A stretch of DNA of 64,000 nucleotides. It comes from Isoperla grammatica. Lineage: Eukaryota; Arthropoda; Insecta; Plecoptera; Perlodidae. Of the stretch, positions 49,653-62,726 are shown in pieces (position 1 is the stretch's first letter; each line of letters begins with the position of its first letter). Both the position numbers and the translations under genes were made by a program. The stretch is taken from the NCBI GenBank assembly GCA_945910005.1, contig OX246745.1, positions 44,679,533 through 44,743,532 of the forward strand, given 5' to 3'. Under the pieces are notes generated by a model. The model did no database searches and had not been told where the DNA came from. It was given only the letters and a program-made list of their open reading frames with translations.

Positions 49653-52600
49653 AGCAAGTCATGCAACTTATCAGGCAGCTGGGCCAACTTAACTCAGTCA
49701 ACTCAGTCACTTCAGTACAGCAAGTCATGCTACTTATCAGGCAGCTGGGCCAACTCAACTCAGTCAACTCAGTCAGTTTAGTGCAGCAAGTCATGCAACT
49801 TATCAGGCAGCTGGGCCACCTTAACTCAGTCAACTCAGTCAGTTTAGTGCAGCAAGTCATGCAACTTATCAGGCAGCTGGGCCAACTCAACTCAGTCAAC
49901 TCAGTCAGTTTAGTGCAGCAAGTCATGCAACTTATCAGGCAGCTGGGCCAACTCAACTCAGTCAACTCAGTCAGTTTAGTACAGCAAGTCATGCAACTTA
50001 TTAGGCAGCTGGGCCATCTTAACTCAGTCAACCACAGTCAGTTTAGTACAGCAAGTCATGCAACTTATCAGGCAGCTGGGCCAACTTAACTCAGTCAACT
50101 CAGTCAGTTTAGTACAGCAAGTCATGCAACTTATCAGGCAGCTGGGCCAACTTAACTCAGTCAACTCAGTCGGTTTAGTACAACAAGTCATGCAACTTAT
50201 TACGCAGCTGGGCCAACTTAACTCAGTCAACTCAGTCAGTTTAGTACAGCAAGTCATGCAACTTATCAGGCAGCTGGGCCAACTCAACTCAGTCAACTCA
50301 GTCAGTTTAGTACAACAAGTCATGCAACTTATCAGGCAGCTGGGCCAACTCAACTCAGTCAACTCAGTCAGTTTAGTACAACAAGTCATGCAACTTATCA
50401 GGCAGCTGGGCCAACTTAACTCAGTCAACTCAGTCAGTTTAGTACAGCAAGTCATGCAACTTTTTGAGGTAGCTGGGCCAACTTAACTCAGTCGGTTTAG
50501 TACAACAAGTCATGCAACTTATTACGCAGCTGGGCCACCTTAACTCAGTCAACTCAGTCAGTTAAGTACAGCAAGTCATGCAACTTATTAGGCAGCTGGG
50601 CCACCTTAACTCAGTCAACTCAGTCAGTTTAGTACAGCAAGTCATGCAACTTATGAGGCAGCTGGGCCAACTCAACTCAGTCAACTCAGTCAGTTTAGTA
50701 CAACAAGTCATGCAACTTATAAGGTAGCTAGGCCAACTCAACTCAGTCAACCCAGTCAGTTTAGTACAGCAAGTCATGCTACTTATCAGGCAGCTGGGCC
50801 AACTCAACTCAGTCAGTTTAGTACAACAAGTCATGCAACTTATTAGGCAGCTGGGCCAACTTAACTCAGTCAACTCAGTCAGTTTAGTACAGCAAGTCAT
50901 GCAACTTATCAGGCAGCTGGGCCAACTCAACTCAGTCAACTCAGTCAGTTTAGTACAGCAAGTCATGCAACTTATCAACAGCTGCGCCACCTTAACTCAG
51001 TCAACTCAGTCAGTTTAGTACAGCAAGTCATGCAACTTATAAGCAGCTGCGCCACCTAAACTCAGTCAACTCAGTCAGTTTAGTACAGCAAGTCATGCAA
51101 CTTATAAGGCAGCTGGGCCAACTTAACTCAGTCAACTCAGTCAGTTTAGTACAGCAAGTCATGCAACTTATGAGGTAGCTGGGCCAACTCAACTCAGTCG
51201 GTTTAGTACAACAAGTCATGCAACTTATTAGGCAGCTGGGCCAACTCAACTCAGTCAACTCAGTCAGTTTAGTACAGCAAGTCATGCAACTTATTAGGCA
51301 GCTGGGCCAACTCAACTCAGTCGGTTGAGTACAACAAGTCATGCAACTTATTAGGCAGCTGGGCCAACTTAACTCAGTCAACTCAGTCAGTTTAGTACAG
51401 CAAGTCATGCAACTTATGAGGTAGCTGGGCCAACTCAACTCAATCGGTTTAGTACAACAAGTCATGCAACTTATTAGGCAGCTGGGCCAACTTAACTCAG
51501 TCAACTCAGTCAGTTTAGTACAGCAAGTCATGCAACTTATCAGGCAGCTGGGCCAACTTAACTCAGTCAACTCAGTCAGTTTAGTAGAGCAAGTCATGCA
51601 ACTTATCAGGCAGCTGGGCCACCTCAACTCAGTCAACTCAGTCAGTTAAGTGCAGCAAGTCATGCAACTTATCAGGCAGCTGGGCAACCTTAACTCAGTC
51701 AACTCAGTCAGTTTAGTACAGCAAGTCATGCAACTTATCAGGCAGCTGGGCTAACTTTACTCAGTAAACTCAGTCAGTTTAGTACAGCAAGTCATGCAAC
51801 TTATCAGGCAGCTGGGCTAACTTTACTCAGTAAACTCAGTCAGTTTAGTACAGCAAGTCATGCAACTTATCAGGTTAGGCCACCTCATGCAACTTATTAG
51901 GCAGCTGGGCCAACTCATTTCAGTCAACTCAGTCAGTTTAGTACAGCAAGTCATGCAACTTATCAGGCAGCTGGGCCAACTTAACTCAGTCAACTCAGTC
52001 TGTTTAGTACAACAAGTCATGCAACTTATCAGGCAGCTGGGCCAACTCAACTCAGGCAACTCAGTCAGTTTAGTACAGCAAGTCATGCAACTTATCAGGC
52101 AGCTGGGCCAACTTAACTCAGTAAACTCAGTCAGTTTAGCACAGCAAATCATGCAATTTATCAGGCAGCTGGGCCAATTCAACTCAGTCAACTCAGTCAG
52201 TTTAGTACGGCAAGTCATGCAACTTATTAGGCAGCTGGGCCACCTTAACTCAGTCAACTCAGGCAGTTTAGTACAGGAAGTCATGCAACTTATCAGGCAG
52301 CTGGGCCAACTCCACTCAGTCAACTCAGTCAGTTTAGTACAGCAAGTCATGCAACTTATGAGGTAGCTGGGCCAACTCAACTCAGTCAACTCAGTCAGTT
52401 TAGTACAACAAGTCATGCAACTTATCAGGCAGCTGGGCCAACTCAACTCAGTCGGTTAAGTACATGAAGTCATGCAACTTATTAGGCAGCTGGGCCAACT
52501 TAACTCAGTCAACTCAGTCAGTTTAGTACAGCAAGTCATGCAACTTATGAGGTAGCTGGGCCAACTCAACTCAGTCAACTCAGTCGGTTTAGTACAACAA

Positions 52601-55600
52601 GTCATGCAACTTATTAGGCAGCTGGGCCAACTCAACTCAGTCAACTCAGTCGGTTTAGTACAACAAGTCATGCAACTTATTAGGCAGCTGGGCCAACTTA
52701 ACTCAGTCAACTCAGTCGGTTTAGTACAACAAGTCATGCAACTTATTAGGCAGCTGGGCCAACTTAACTCAGTCAACTCAGTCAGTTTAGTAGAGCAAGT
52801 CATGCAACTTATGAGGTAGCTGGGCCAACTTAACTCAGTCAACTCAGTCAGTTTAGTACAGCAAGTCATGCAACTTATTAGGCAGCTGGGCCACCTTAAC
52901 TCAGTCAACTCAGGCAGTTTAGTACAGGAAGTCATGCAACTTATCAGGCAGCTGGGCCAACTCAACTCAGTCAACTCAGTCAGTTTAGTACAGCAAGTCA
53001 TGCAACTTATGAGGTAGCTGGGCCACCTCAACTCAGTCAACTCAGTCAGTTTAGTACAACAAGGCATGCAACTTATTAGGCAGCTGGGCCAACTTAACTC
53101 AGTCAACTCAGTCAGTTTAGTACAGCAAGTCATGCAACTTATGAGGCAGCTGGGCAAACTCAACTCAGGCAACTCAGTCAGTTTATTCAGCAAGTCATGC
53201 AACTTATCAGGCAGCTGGGTCAGTCAACTCAGTCAGTTTAGTACAGCAAGTCATGCAACTTATCAGGCAGCTGGGTCAGTCAACTCAGTCAGTTTAGTAC
53301 AGCAAGTCATGCAACTAATTAGGCACCTGGGCCAACTTAACTCAGTCAACTCAGTCAGTTTAGTACAGCAAGTCATGCAACTTATGAGGCAGCTGGGCCA
53401 ACTCAACTCAGGCAACTCAGTCAGTTTAGTACAGCAAGTCATGCAACTTATCAGGCAGCTGGGTCAGTCAACTCAGTCAGTTTAGTACAGCAAGTCATGC
53501 AACTTATTAGGCAGCTGGGCCAACTTAACTCAGTCAACTCAGTCGGTTTAGTACAACAAGTCATGCAACTTATTAGGCAGCTGGGCCAACTTAACTCAGT
53601 CAACTCAGTCAGTTTAGTAGAGCAAGTCATGCAACTTATCAGGCAGCTGGGCCACCTCAACTCAGTCAACTCAGTCAGTTTAGTACAGCAAGTCATGCAA
53701 CTTATCAGGCAGCTGGGTCAGTCAACTCAGTCAGTTTAGTACAGCAAGTCATGCAACTTATTAGGCAGCTGGGCCAACTTAACTCAGTCAACTCAGTCGG
53801 TTTAGTACAACAAGTCATGCAACTTATTAGGCAGCTGGGCCAACTTAACTCAGTCAACTCAGTCAGTTTAGTACAGCAAGTCATGCAACTTATCAGGCAG
53901 CTGGGTCAGTCAACTCAGTCAGTTTAGTACAGCAAGTCATGCAACTTATTAGGCAGCTGGGCCAACTTAACTCAGTCAACTCAGTCAGTTTAGTACAGCA
54001 AGTCATGCAACTTATGAGGCAGCTGGGCCAACTCAACTCAGTCAACTCAGTCAGTTTAGTACAGCAAGTCATGCAACTTATTAGGCAGCTGGGCCAACTT
54101 AACTCAGTCAACTCAGTCAGTTTAGTACAGCAAGTCATGCAACTTATTAGGCAGCTGGGCCAACTCAACTCAGGCAACTCAGTCAGTTTAGTACAGCAAG
54201 TCATGCAACTTATCAGGCAGCTGGGCCAACTCAACTCAGTCGGTTTAGTACAACAAGTCATGCAACTTATTAGGCAGCTGGGCCAACTTAACTCAGTCAA
54301 CTCAGTCGGTTTAGTACAACAAGTCATGCAACTTATTAGGCAGCTGGGCCAACTTAACTCAGTCAACTCAGTCAGTTTAGTAGAGCAAGTCATGCAACTT
54401 ATCAGGCAGCTGGGCCACCTCAACTCAGTCAACTCAGTCAGTTTAGTGCAGCAAGTCATGCAACTTATCAGGCAGCTGGGAATCCTTAACTCAGTCAACT
54501 CAGTCAGTTTAGTACAGCAAGTCATGCAACTTATCAGGCAGCTGGGCTAACTTTACTCAGTAAACTCAGTCAGTTTAGTACAGCAAGTCATGCAACTTAT
54601 CAGGCAGCTGGGCTAACTTTACTCAGTAAACTTAGTCAGTTTAGTACAGCAAGTCATGCAACTTATCAGGTTAGGCCACCTCATGCAACTTATTAGGCAG
54701 CTGGGCCAACTCAACTCAGTCAACTCAGTCAGTTTAGTACAGCAGGTCATGCAACTTATCAGGCAGCTGGGCCAACTTAACTCAGTCAACTCAGTCAGTT
54801 TAGTACAACAAGTCATGCAACTTATCAGGCAGCTGGGCCAACTCAACTCAGGCAACTCAGTCAGTTTAGTACAGCAAGTCATGCAACTTATCAGGCAGCT
54901 GGGCAAACTTAACTCAGTAAACTCAGTCAGTTTAGCACAGCAAATCATGCAATTTATCAGGCAGCTGGGCCAATTCAACTCAGTCAACTCAGTCAGGTTA
55001 GTACGGCAAGTCATGCAACTTATTAGGCAGCTGGGCCACCTTAACTCAGTCAACTCAGTCAGTTTAGTACAGCAAGTCATGCAACTTATTAGGCAGCTGG
55101 GAAACCTTAACTCAGTCAACTCAGTCAGTTTAGTGCAGCAAATCATGCAACTTATTAGGCAGCTGGGCCACCTTAACTCAGTCAACTCAGTTAGTTTAGT
55201 GCAGCAAGTCATGCAACTTATTAGGCAGCTGGGCCACCTTAACTCAGTCAACTCAGGCAGTTTAGTACAGGAAGTCATGCAACTTATCAGGCAGCTGGGC
55301 CAACTTAACTTAGTCAACTCAGTCAGTTTAGCTCAGCAAGTCATGCAACTTATGAGGTAGCTGGGCCAACTTAACTCAGTCAACTCAGTCAGTTTAGTAC
55401 AGCAAGTCATGCAACTTATTAGGCAGCTGGGCCACCTTAACTCAGTCAACTCAGGCAGTTTAGTACAGGAAGTCATGCAAATTATCAGGCAGCTGGGCCA
55501 ACTCAACTCAGTCAACTCAGTCAGTTTAGTACAGCAAGTCATGCAACTTATGATGTAGCTGGGCCAACTCAACTCAGTCAACTCAGTCAGTTTAGTACAA

Positions 55601-58600
55601 CAAGTCATGCAACTTATTAGGCAGCTGGGCCAACTTAACTCAGTCAACTCAGTCAGTTTAATACAGCAAGTCATGCAACTTATGAGGCAGCTGGGCCAAC
55701 TCAACTCAGGCAACTCAGTCAGTTTTTTACAGAAAGTCATGCAACTTATCAGGTAGCTGGGCCAACTTAACTCAGTCAACTCAGTCAGTTTAGTACAGCA
55801 AGTCATGCAACTTATTAGGCAGCTGGGCCAACTCAACTCAGTCAACTCAGTCAGTTAAGTACAGCAAGTCATGCAACTTATTAGGCAGCTGGGCCAACTC
55901 AACTCAGTCAACTCAGTCAGTTAAGTACAGCAAGTCATGCAACTTATCAGGCAGCTGGGCCAACTCAACTCAGTCGGTTAAGTACATGAAGTCATGCAAC
56001 TTATTAGGCAGCTGGGCCAACTTAACTCAGTCAACTCAGTCAGTTTAGTACAGCAAGTCATGCAACTTATGAGGTAGCTGGGCCAACTCAACTCAGTCGG
56101 TTTAGTACAACAAGTCATGCAACTTATTAGGCAGCTGGGCCAACTTAACTCAGTCAACTCAGTCAGTTTAGTACAGCAAGTCATGCAACTTATCAGGCAG
56201 CTGGGCCAACTTAACTCAGTCAACTCAGTCAGTTTAGTAGAGCAAGTCATGCAACTTATCAGGCAGCTGGGCCACCTCAACTCAGTCAACTCAGTCAGTT
56301 TAGTGCAGCAAGTCATGCAACTTATCAGGCAGCTGGGCAACCTTAACTCAGTCAACTCAGTCAGTTTAGTACAGCAAGTCATGCAACTTATCAGGCAGCT
56401 GGGCAACCTTAACTCAGTCAACTAAGTCAGTTTAGTACAGCAAGTCATGCAACTTATCAGGCAGCTGGGCCAACTTAACTCAGTCAACTCAGTCAGTTTA
56501 GTACAACAAGTCATGCAACTTATCAGGCAGCTGGGCCAACTCAACTCAGGCAACTCAGTCAGTTTAGTACAGCAAGTCATGCAACTTATCAGGCAGCTGG
56601 GCCAACTTAACTCAGTAAACTCAGTCAGTTTAGCACAGCAATCTTGCAATTTATCAGGCAGCTGGGCCAATTTAACTCAGTCAACTCAGTCAGTTTAGTA
56701 CAGCAAGTCATGCAACTTATGAGGTAGCTGGGCTAACTCAACTCAGTCAGTTTAGTACAGCAAGTCATGCAACTTATTAGGCAGCTGGGCCAACTTAACT
56801 CAGTCAACTCAGTCAGTTTAGTACAGCAAGTCATGCAACTTATCAGGCAGCTGGGCCAACTTAGTTCAGTAAACTCAGTCAGTTTAGTACAGCAAATCAT
56901 GCAATTTATCAGGCAGCTGGGCCAACTCAACTCAGTCAACTCAGTCAGTTTAGTACAGCAAGTCATCTAACTTATCAGGCAGCTGGGCCAACTTAACTCA
57001 GTCAACTCAGTCAGTTTAGTACAACAAGTCATGCAACTTATCAGGCAGCTGGGCCAACTCAACTCAGGCAACTCAGTCAGTTTAGTACAGCAAGTCATGC
57101 AACTTATCAGGCAGCTGGGCCAACTTAACTCAGTAAACTCAGTCAGTTTAGCACAGCAATCTTGCAATTTATCAGGCAGCTGGGCCAATTCAACTCAGTC
57201 AACTCAGTCAGTTTAGTACAGCAAGTCATGCAACTTATGAGGTAGCTGGGCTAACTCAACTCAGTAATCTCAGTCAGTTTAGTACGGCAAGTCATGCAAC
57301 TTATCAGGCAGCTGGGCGAACTCAACTCAGTAAACTCAGTCAGTTTAGTACGGCAAGTCATGCAACTTATTAGGCAGCTGGGCTACCTTAACTCAGTCAA
57401 CTCAGTCAGTTTAGTACAGCAAGTCATGCAACTTATTAGGCAGCTGGGCAACCTTAACTCAGTCAACTCAGTCAGTTTAGTGCAGCAATTCATGCAACTT
57501 ATTAGGCAGCTGGGCCACCTTAACTCAGTCAACTCAGTCAGTTTAGTGCAGCAAGTCATGCAACTTATGAGGTAGCTGGGCCAACTCAACTCAGTCGGTT
57601 TAGTACAACAAGTCATGCAACTTATTAGGCAGCTGGGCCAACTTAACTCAGTCAACTCAGTCAGTTTAGTACAGCAAGTCATGCAACTTATCAGGCAGCT
57701 GGGCCAACTTAACTCAGTCAACTCAGTCAGTTTAGTAGAGCAAGTCATGCAACTTATCAGGCAGCTGGGCCACCTCAACTCAGTCAACTCAGTCAGTTTA
57801 GTGCAGCAAGTCATGCAACTTATCAGGCAGCTGGGCAACCTTAACTCAGTCAACTCAGTCAGTTTAGTACAGCAAGTCATGCAACTTATCAGGCAGCTGG
57901 GCAACCTTAACTCAGTCAACTAAGTCAGTTTAGTACAGCAAGTCATGCAACTTATCAGGCAGCTGGGCTAACTTTACTCAGTAAACTCAGTCAGTTTAGT
58001 ACAGCAAGTCATGCAACTTATCAGGCAGCTGGGCCAACTTAACTCAGTCAACTCAGTCAGTTTAGTACAGCAAGTCATGCAACTTATCAGGCAGCTGGGC
58101 CAACTTAACTCAGTCAACTCAGTCAGTTTAGTAGAGCAAGTCATGCAACTTATCAGGCAGCTGGGCCACCTCAACTCAGTCAACTCAGTCAGTTTAGTGC
58201 AGCAAGTCATGCAAGTTATCAGGCAGCTGGGCAACCTTAACTCAGTCAACTCAGTCAGTTTAGTACAGCAAGTCATGCAACTTATCAGGCAGCTGGGCTA
58301 ACTTTACTCAGTAAACTCAGTCAGTTTAGTACAGCAAGTCATGCAACTTATCAGTAAGCTGGGCTAACTTTACTCAGTAAACTCAGTCAGTTTAGTACAG
58401 CAAGTCATGCATCTTATCAGGTAAGGCCACCTCATGCAACTTATTAGGCAGCTGGGCCAACTCAACTCAGTCAACTCAGTCAGTTTAGTACAGCAAGTCA
58501 TGCAACTTATCAGGCAGCTTGGCCAACTTAACTCAGTCAACTCAGTCAGTTTAGTACAACAAGTCATGCAACTTATCAGGCAGCTGGGCCAACTCAACTA

Positions 58601-59005
58601 AGGCAACTCAGTCAGTTTAGTACAGCAAGTCATGCAACTTATCAGGCAGCTGGGCCAACTTAACTCAGTCAACTCAGTCAGTTTAGCACAGCAATTTTGC
58701 AATTTATCAGGCAGCTGGGCCAATTTAACTCAGTCAACTCAGTCAGTTTAGTACAGCAAGTCATGCAACTTATGAGGTAGCTGGGCTAACTCTACTCAGT
58801 CAGTTTAGTACAGCAAGTCATGCAACTTATTAGGCAGCTGGGCCAACTTAACTCAGTCAACTCCGTCAGTTTAGTACAGCAAGTCATGCAACTTATCAGG
58901 CAGCTGGGCCAACTTAGTTCAGTAAACTCAGTCAGTTTAGTACAGCAAATCATGCAATTTATCAGGCAGCTGGGCCAACTCAACTCAGTCAACTCAGTCA
59001 GTTTA
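49653..59005. repeat. Tandem 10-kb duplication in the satellite, copy 2
   Basis: Copy 2 directly follows copy 1 and is nearly identical. I noticed single-base differences such as 48,172/57,595 region TTAAG versus TTTAG, and AACACAG versus AACTCAG near 48,563/57,986. The 555-bp difference has its junction near 56,467. Confidence 0.85.
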
Positions 59006-62000
59006 GTACAGCAAGTCATGCAACTTATCAGGCAGCTGGGCCAACTTAACTCAGTCAACTCAGTCAGTTTAGTACAACAAGTCATGCAACTTATCAGGCA
59101 GCTGGGCCAACTCAACTCAGGCAACTCAGTCAGTTTAGTACAGCAAGTCATGCAACTTATCAGGCAGCTGGGCCAACTTAACTCAGTAAACTCAGTCAGT
59201 TTAGCACAGCAATCTTGCAATTTATCAGGCAGCTGGGCCAATTCAACTCAGTCAACTCAGTCAGTTTAGTACAGCAAGTCATGCAACTTATGAGGTAGCT
59301 GGGCTAACTCAACTCAGTAAACTCAGTCAGTTTAGTACGGCAAGTCATGCAACTTATCAGGCAGCTGGGCGAACTCAACTCAGTAAACTCAGTCAGTTTA
59401 GTACGGCAAGTCATGCAACTTATTAGGCAGCTGGGCTACCTTAACTCAGTCAACTCAGTCAGTTTAGTACAGCAAGTCATGCAACTTATTAGGCAGCTGG
59501 GCAACCTTAACTTAGTCAACTCAGTCAGTTTAGTGCAGCAATTCATGCAACTTATTAGGCAGCTGGGCCACCTTTACTCAGTCAACTCAGTCAGTTTAGT
59601 GCAGCAAGTCATGCAACTTATTAGGCAGCTGGGCCACCTTAACTCAGTCAACTCAGGCAGTTTAGTACAGGAAGTCATGCAACTTATCCGGCAGCTGGGC
59701 CAACTCAACTCAATCAACTCAGTCAGTTTAGTACAGCAAGTCATGCAACTTATGAGGTAGCTGGGCCAACTTAACTCAGTCAACTCAGTCAGTTTAGTAC
59801 ATCAAGTCATGCAACTTATTAGGCAGCTGGGCCACCTTAACTCAGTCAACTCAGGCAGTTTAGTACAGGAAGTCATGCAACTTATCAGGCAGCTGGGCCA
59901 ACTCAACTCAGTCAACTCAGTCAGTTTAGTACAGCAAGTCATGCAACTTATGAGGTAGCTGGGCCAACTCAACTCAGTCAACTCAGTCAGTTTAGTACAA
60001 CAAGTCATGCAACTTATTAGGCAGCTGGGCCAACTTAACTCAGTCAACTCAGTCAGTTTAGTACAGCAAGTCATGCAACTTATCAGGTAGCTGGGCTAAC
60101 TTAACTCAGTCAACTCAGTCAGTTTAGTACAGCAAGTCATGCAACTTATTAGGCAGCTGGGCCAACTCAACTCAGTCAACTCAGTCAGTTTAGTACAGCA
60201 AGTCATGCAACTTATTAGGCAGCTGGGCCAACTCAACTCAGTCAACTCAGTCAGTTTAGTACAGCAAGTCATGCAACTTATCAGGCAGCTGGGCCAACTT
60301 AATTTAGTCAACTCAGTCAGTTTAGTACAGCAAGTCATGCAACTTATCAGGCAGCTGGGCCAACTTCACTCAGTCAACTCAGTTAGTTTAGTACAGCAAG
60401 TCATGCAACTTAGCAGGCAGCTGGATCAACTTAACTCAGTCTACTCAGTCAGTTTAGTACAGCAAGTCATGCAACTTATCAGGCAGCTGGGCCAACTTAA
60501 CTCAGTAAACTCAGTCAGTTTAGTACAGCAAGTCATGCAACTTATTAGGCAGCTGTGCCAACTCAACTCAGTCAACTCAGTCAGTTTAGTACAGCAAGTC
60601 ATGCAATTTATCAGGCAGCTGGGCCAACTCAACTCAGTCAACTCAGTCAGTTTAGTTCAGCAATTCATGCAACTTATGAGGCAGCTGGGCCAACTTAACT
60701 TAGTCAACTCAGTCAGTTTAGTGCAGCAAGTCATGCAACTTATCAGGCAGCTGGGCTAACTTTACTCAGTAAACTCAGTCAGTTTAGTACAGCAAGTCAT
60801 GCAACTTATTAGGCAGCTGGGCCAACTCAACTCAGTCAACTCAGTCAGTTTAGTGCAGCAAGTCATGCAACTTATTAGGCAGCTGGGCCAACTCAACTCA
60901 GTCAACTCAGTCAGTTTAGTACAGCAAGTCATGCAACTTATCAGGCAGCTGGGCCAACTTAACTCAGTAAACTCAGTGAGTTTAGTACAGCAAGTCATGC
61001 AACTTATTAGGCAGCTGGGCCAACTCAACTTAGTCAACTCAGTCAGTTTAGTACAGCAAGTCATGCAACTTATCAGGCAGCTGGGCCAACTTAACTCAGT
61101 CAACTCAGTCAGTTTAGTGCAGCAAGTCATGCAACTTATCAGGCAGCTGGGCCAACTTAACTCAGTAAACTCAGTCAGTTTAGTACAGCAAGTCATGCAA
61201 CTTATTAGGCAGCTGGGCCAACTCAACTCAGTCAACTAAGTCAGTTAAGTACAGCAAGTCATGCAACTTATTAGGCAGCTGGGCCAACTCAACGCAGTCA
61301 ACTCAGTCAGTTTAGTACAGCAAGTCATGCAACTTATTAGGCAGCTGGGCCAACTCAACTCAGTCAACTCAGTCAGTTTAGTACAGCAAGTCATGCAACT
61401 TATGAGGCAGCTGGGCCAACTTAACCCAGTCAACTCAGTCAGTTTAGTACAGCAAGTCATGCAACTTATCAGGCAGCTGGGCCAACTTAACTCAGTCAAC
61501 TCAGTCAGTTTAGTACAGCAAGTCATGCAACTTATTAGGCAGCTGGGCCAACTTAACCTAGTCAACTCAGTCAGTTTAGTACAGCAAGTCATGCAACTTA
61601 TCAGGCAGCTGGGCCAACTTAATTCAGTAAACTCAGTCAGTTTAGTACAGCAAGTCATGCAACTTATCAGGCAGCTGGGCCAACTTAATTCAGTAAACTC
61701 AGTCAGTTTAGTACAGCAAGTCATGCAACTTATCAGGCAGCTGGGCCAACTTAATTCAGTAAACTCAGTCAGTTTAGTACAGCAAGTCATGCAACTTATC
61801 AGGCAGCTGGGCCAACTTAATTCAGTAAACTCAGTCAGTTTAGTACAGCAAGTCATGCAACTTATCAGGCAGCTGGGCCAACTTAATTCAGTAAACTCAG
61901 TCAGTTTAGTACAGCAAGTCATGCAACTTATCAGGCAGCTGGGCCAACTCAACTCAGTCAACTCAGTCAGTTTAGTACAGCAAGTCATGCAACTTATCAG

Positions 62001-62281
62001 GCAGCTGGGCCAACTCAACTCAGTCAACTCAGTCAGTTTAGTACAGCAAGTCATGCAACTTATCAGGCAGCTGGGCCAACTTAATTCAGTAAACTCAGTC
62101 AGTTTAGTACAGCAAGTCATGCAACTTATCAGGCAGCTGGGCCAACTCAACTCAGTCAACTCAGTCAGTTTAGTACAGCAAGTCATGCAACTTATCAGGC
62201 AGCTGGGCCAACTCAACTCAGTCAACTCAGTCAGTTTAGTACAGCAAGTCATGCAACTTATCAGGCAGCTGGGCCAACTTA

Positions 62282-62726
62282 GCTCTGAGTTAGCCAATTC
62301 CCTAACGTTATCAAAACACCGTCCAGAATTTTACGTTTTTGCACCATATCCTAAAAACGATGCATAACATTGATAACGAGAAATTATAGCTGGATTTGTT
62401 TTCAAAAGAAGTCGGCATGAATGTCCAATATATGTTATTGTAAATTGTAAATCAGAATTTGTAACTACATAGAATATGAATTAACTTTTAATGAATGAAC
62501 AACTCTGAAACACACATCTTCGTCATAAGGGAATCAACATTATTGGGGGGTGGGGGGGGCTTCTTTACGCCAATATCTTACCCATTCTTTATTGTGAATC
62601 TATAATAACAGTCATAATGCCGCGATTGCTTGGATTTTCAAATAATCTAGACTCCCTAAAATTGAAAGTTTTCACGTTGTGTGGGTATTGTTTTTATCCC
62701 CTTACTACATCAAAATGGAATTATTA
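62282..62726. other. Spacer between two satellites
   Basis: 445 bp of AT-rich unique sequence with a G-run near 62,545-62,560. No gene seen. Confidence 0.6.

Larger units (their letters stand above)
38893..62281. repeat. 66-bp satellite array, about 23.4 kb
   Basis: About 354 units of 66 bp: AGTCATGCAACTTATCAGGC, then AGCTGGGCCAACTTAACTCA, then GTCAACTCAGTCAGTTTAGT, then ACAGCA. An internal 9-bp doublet (AACTCAGTC) is gained or lost, giving 57-bp units; other units lack 10 bp after CTGGG. No stop codons arise in several frames because 66 is divisible by three, so long MQLIRQLGQ-type and WPSCLISCM-type ORFs appear on both strands; they are not genes. Copies at the right end (61.2-62.28 kb) are the most uniform. 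The array probably lies within or beyond the upstream PPEF intron. Confidence 0.98.

Noticed and set aside
38893..62281. Dozens of ORFs on both strands with MQLIRQLGQ or WPSCLISCM repeats
   Set aside because: The 66-bp unit is divisible by three and lacks stops in several frames. Length changes of 10 bp between units break frame freely, and both strands are open at once, so there is no coding constraint.
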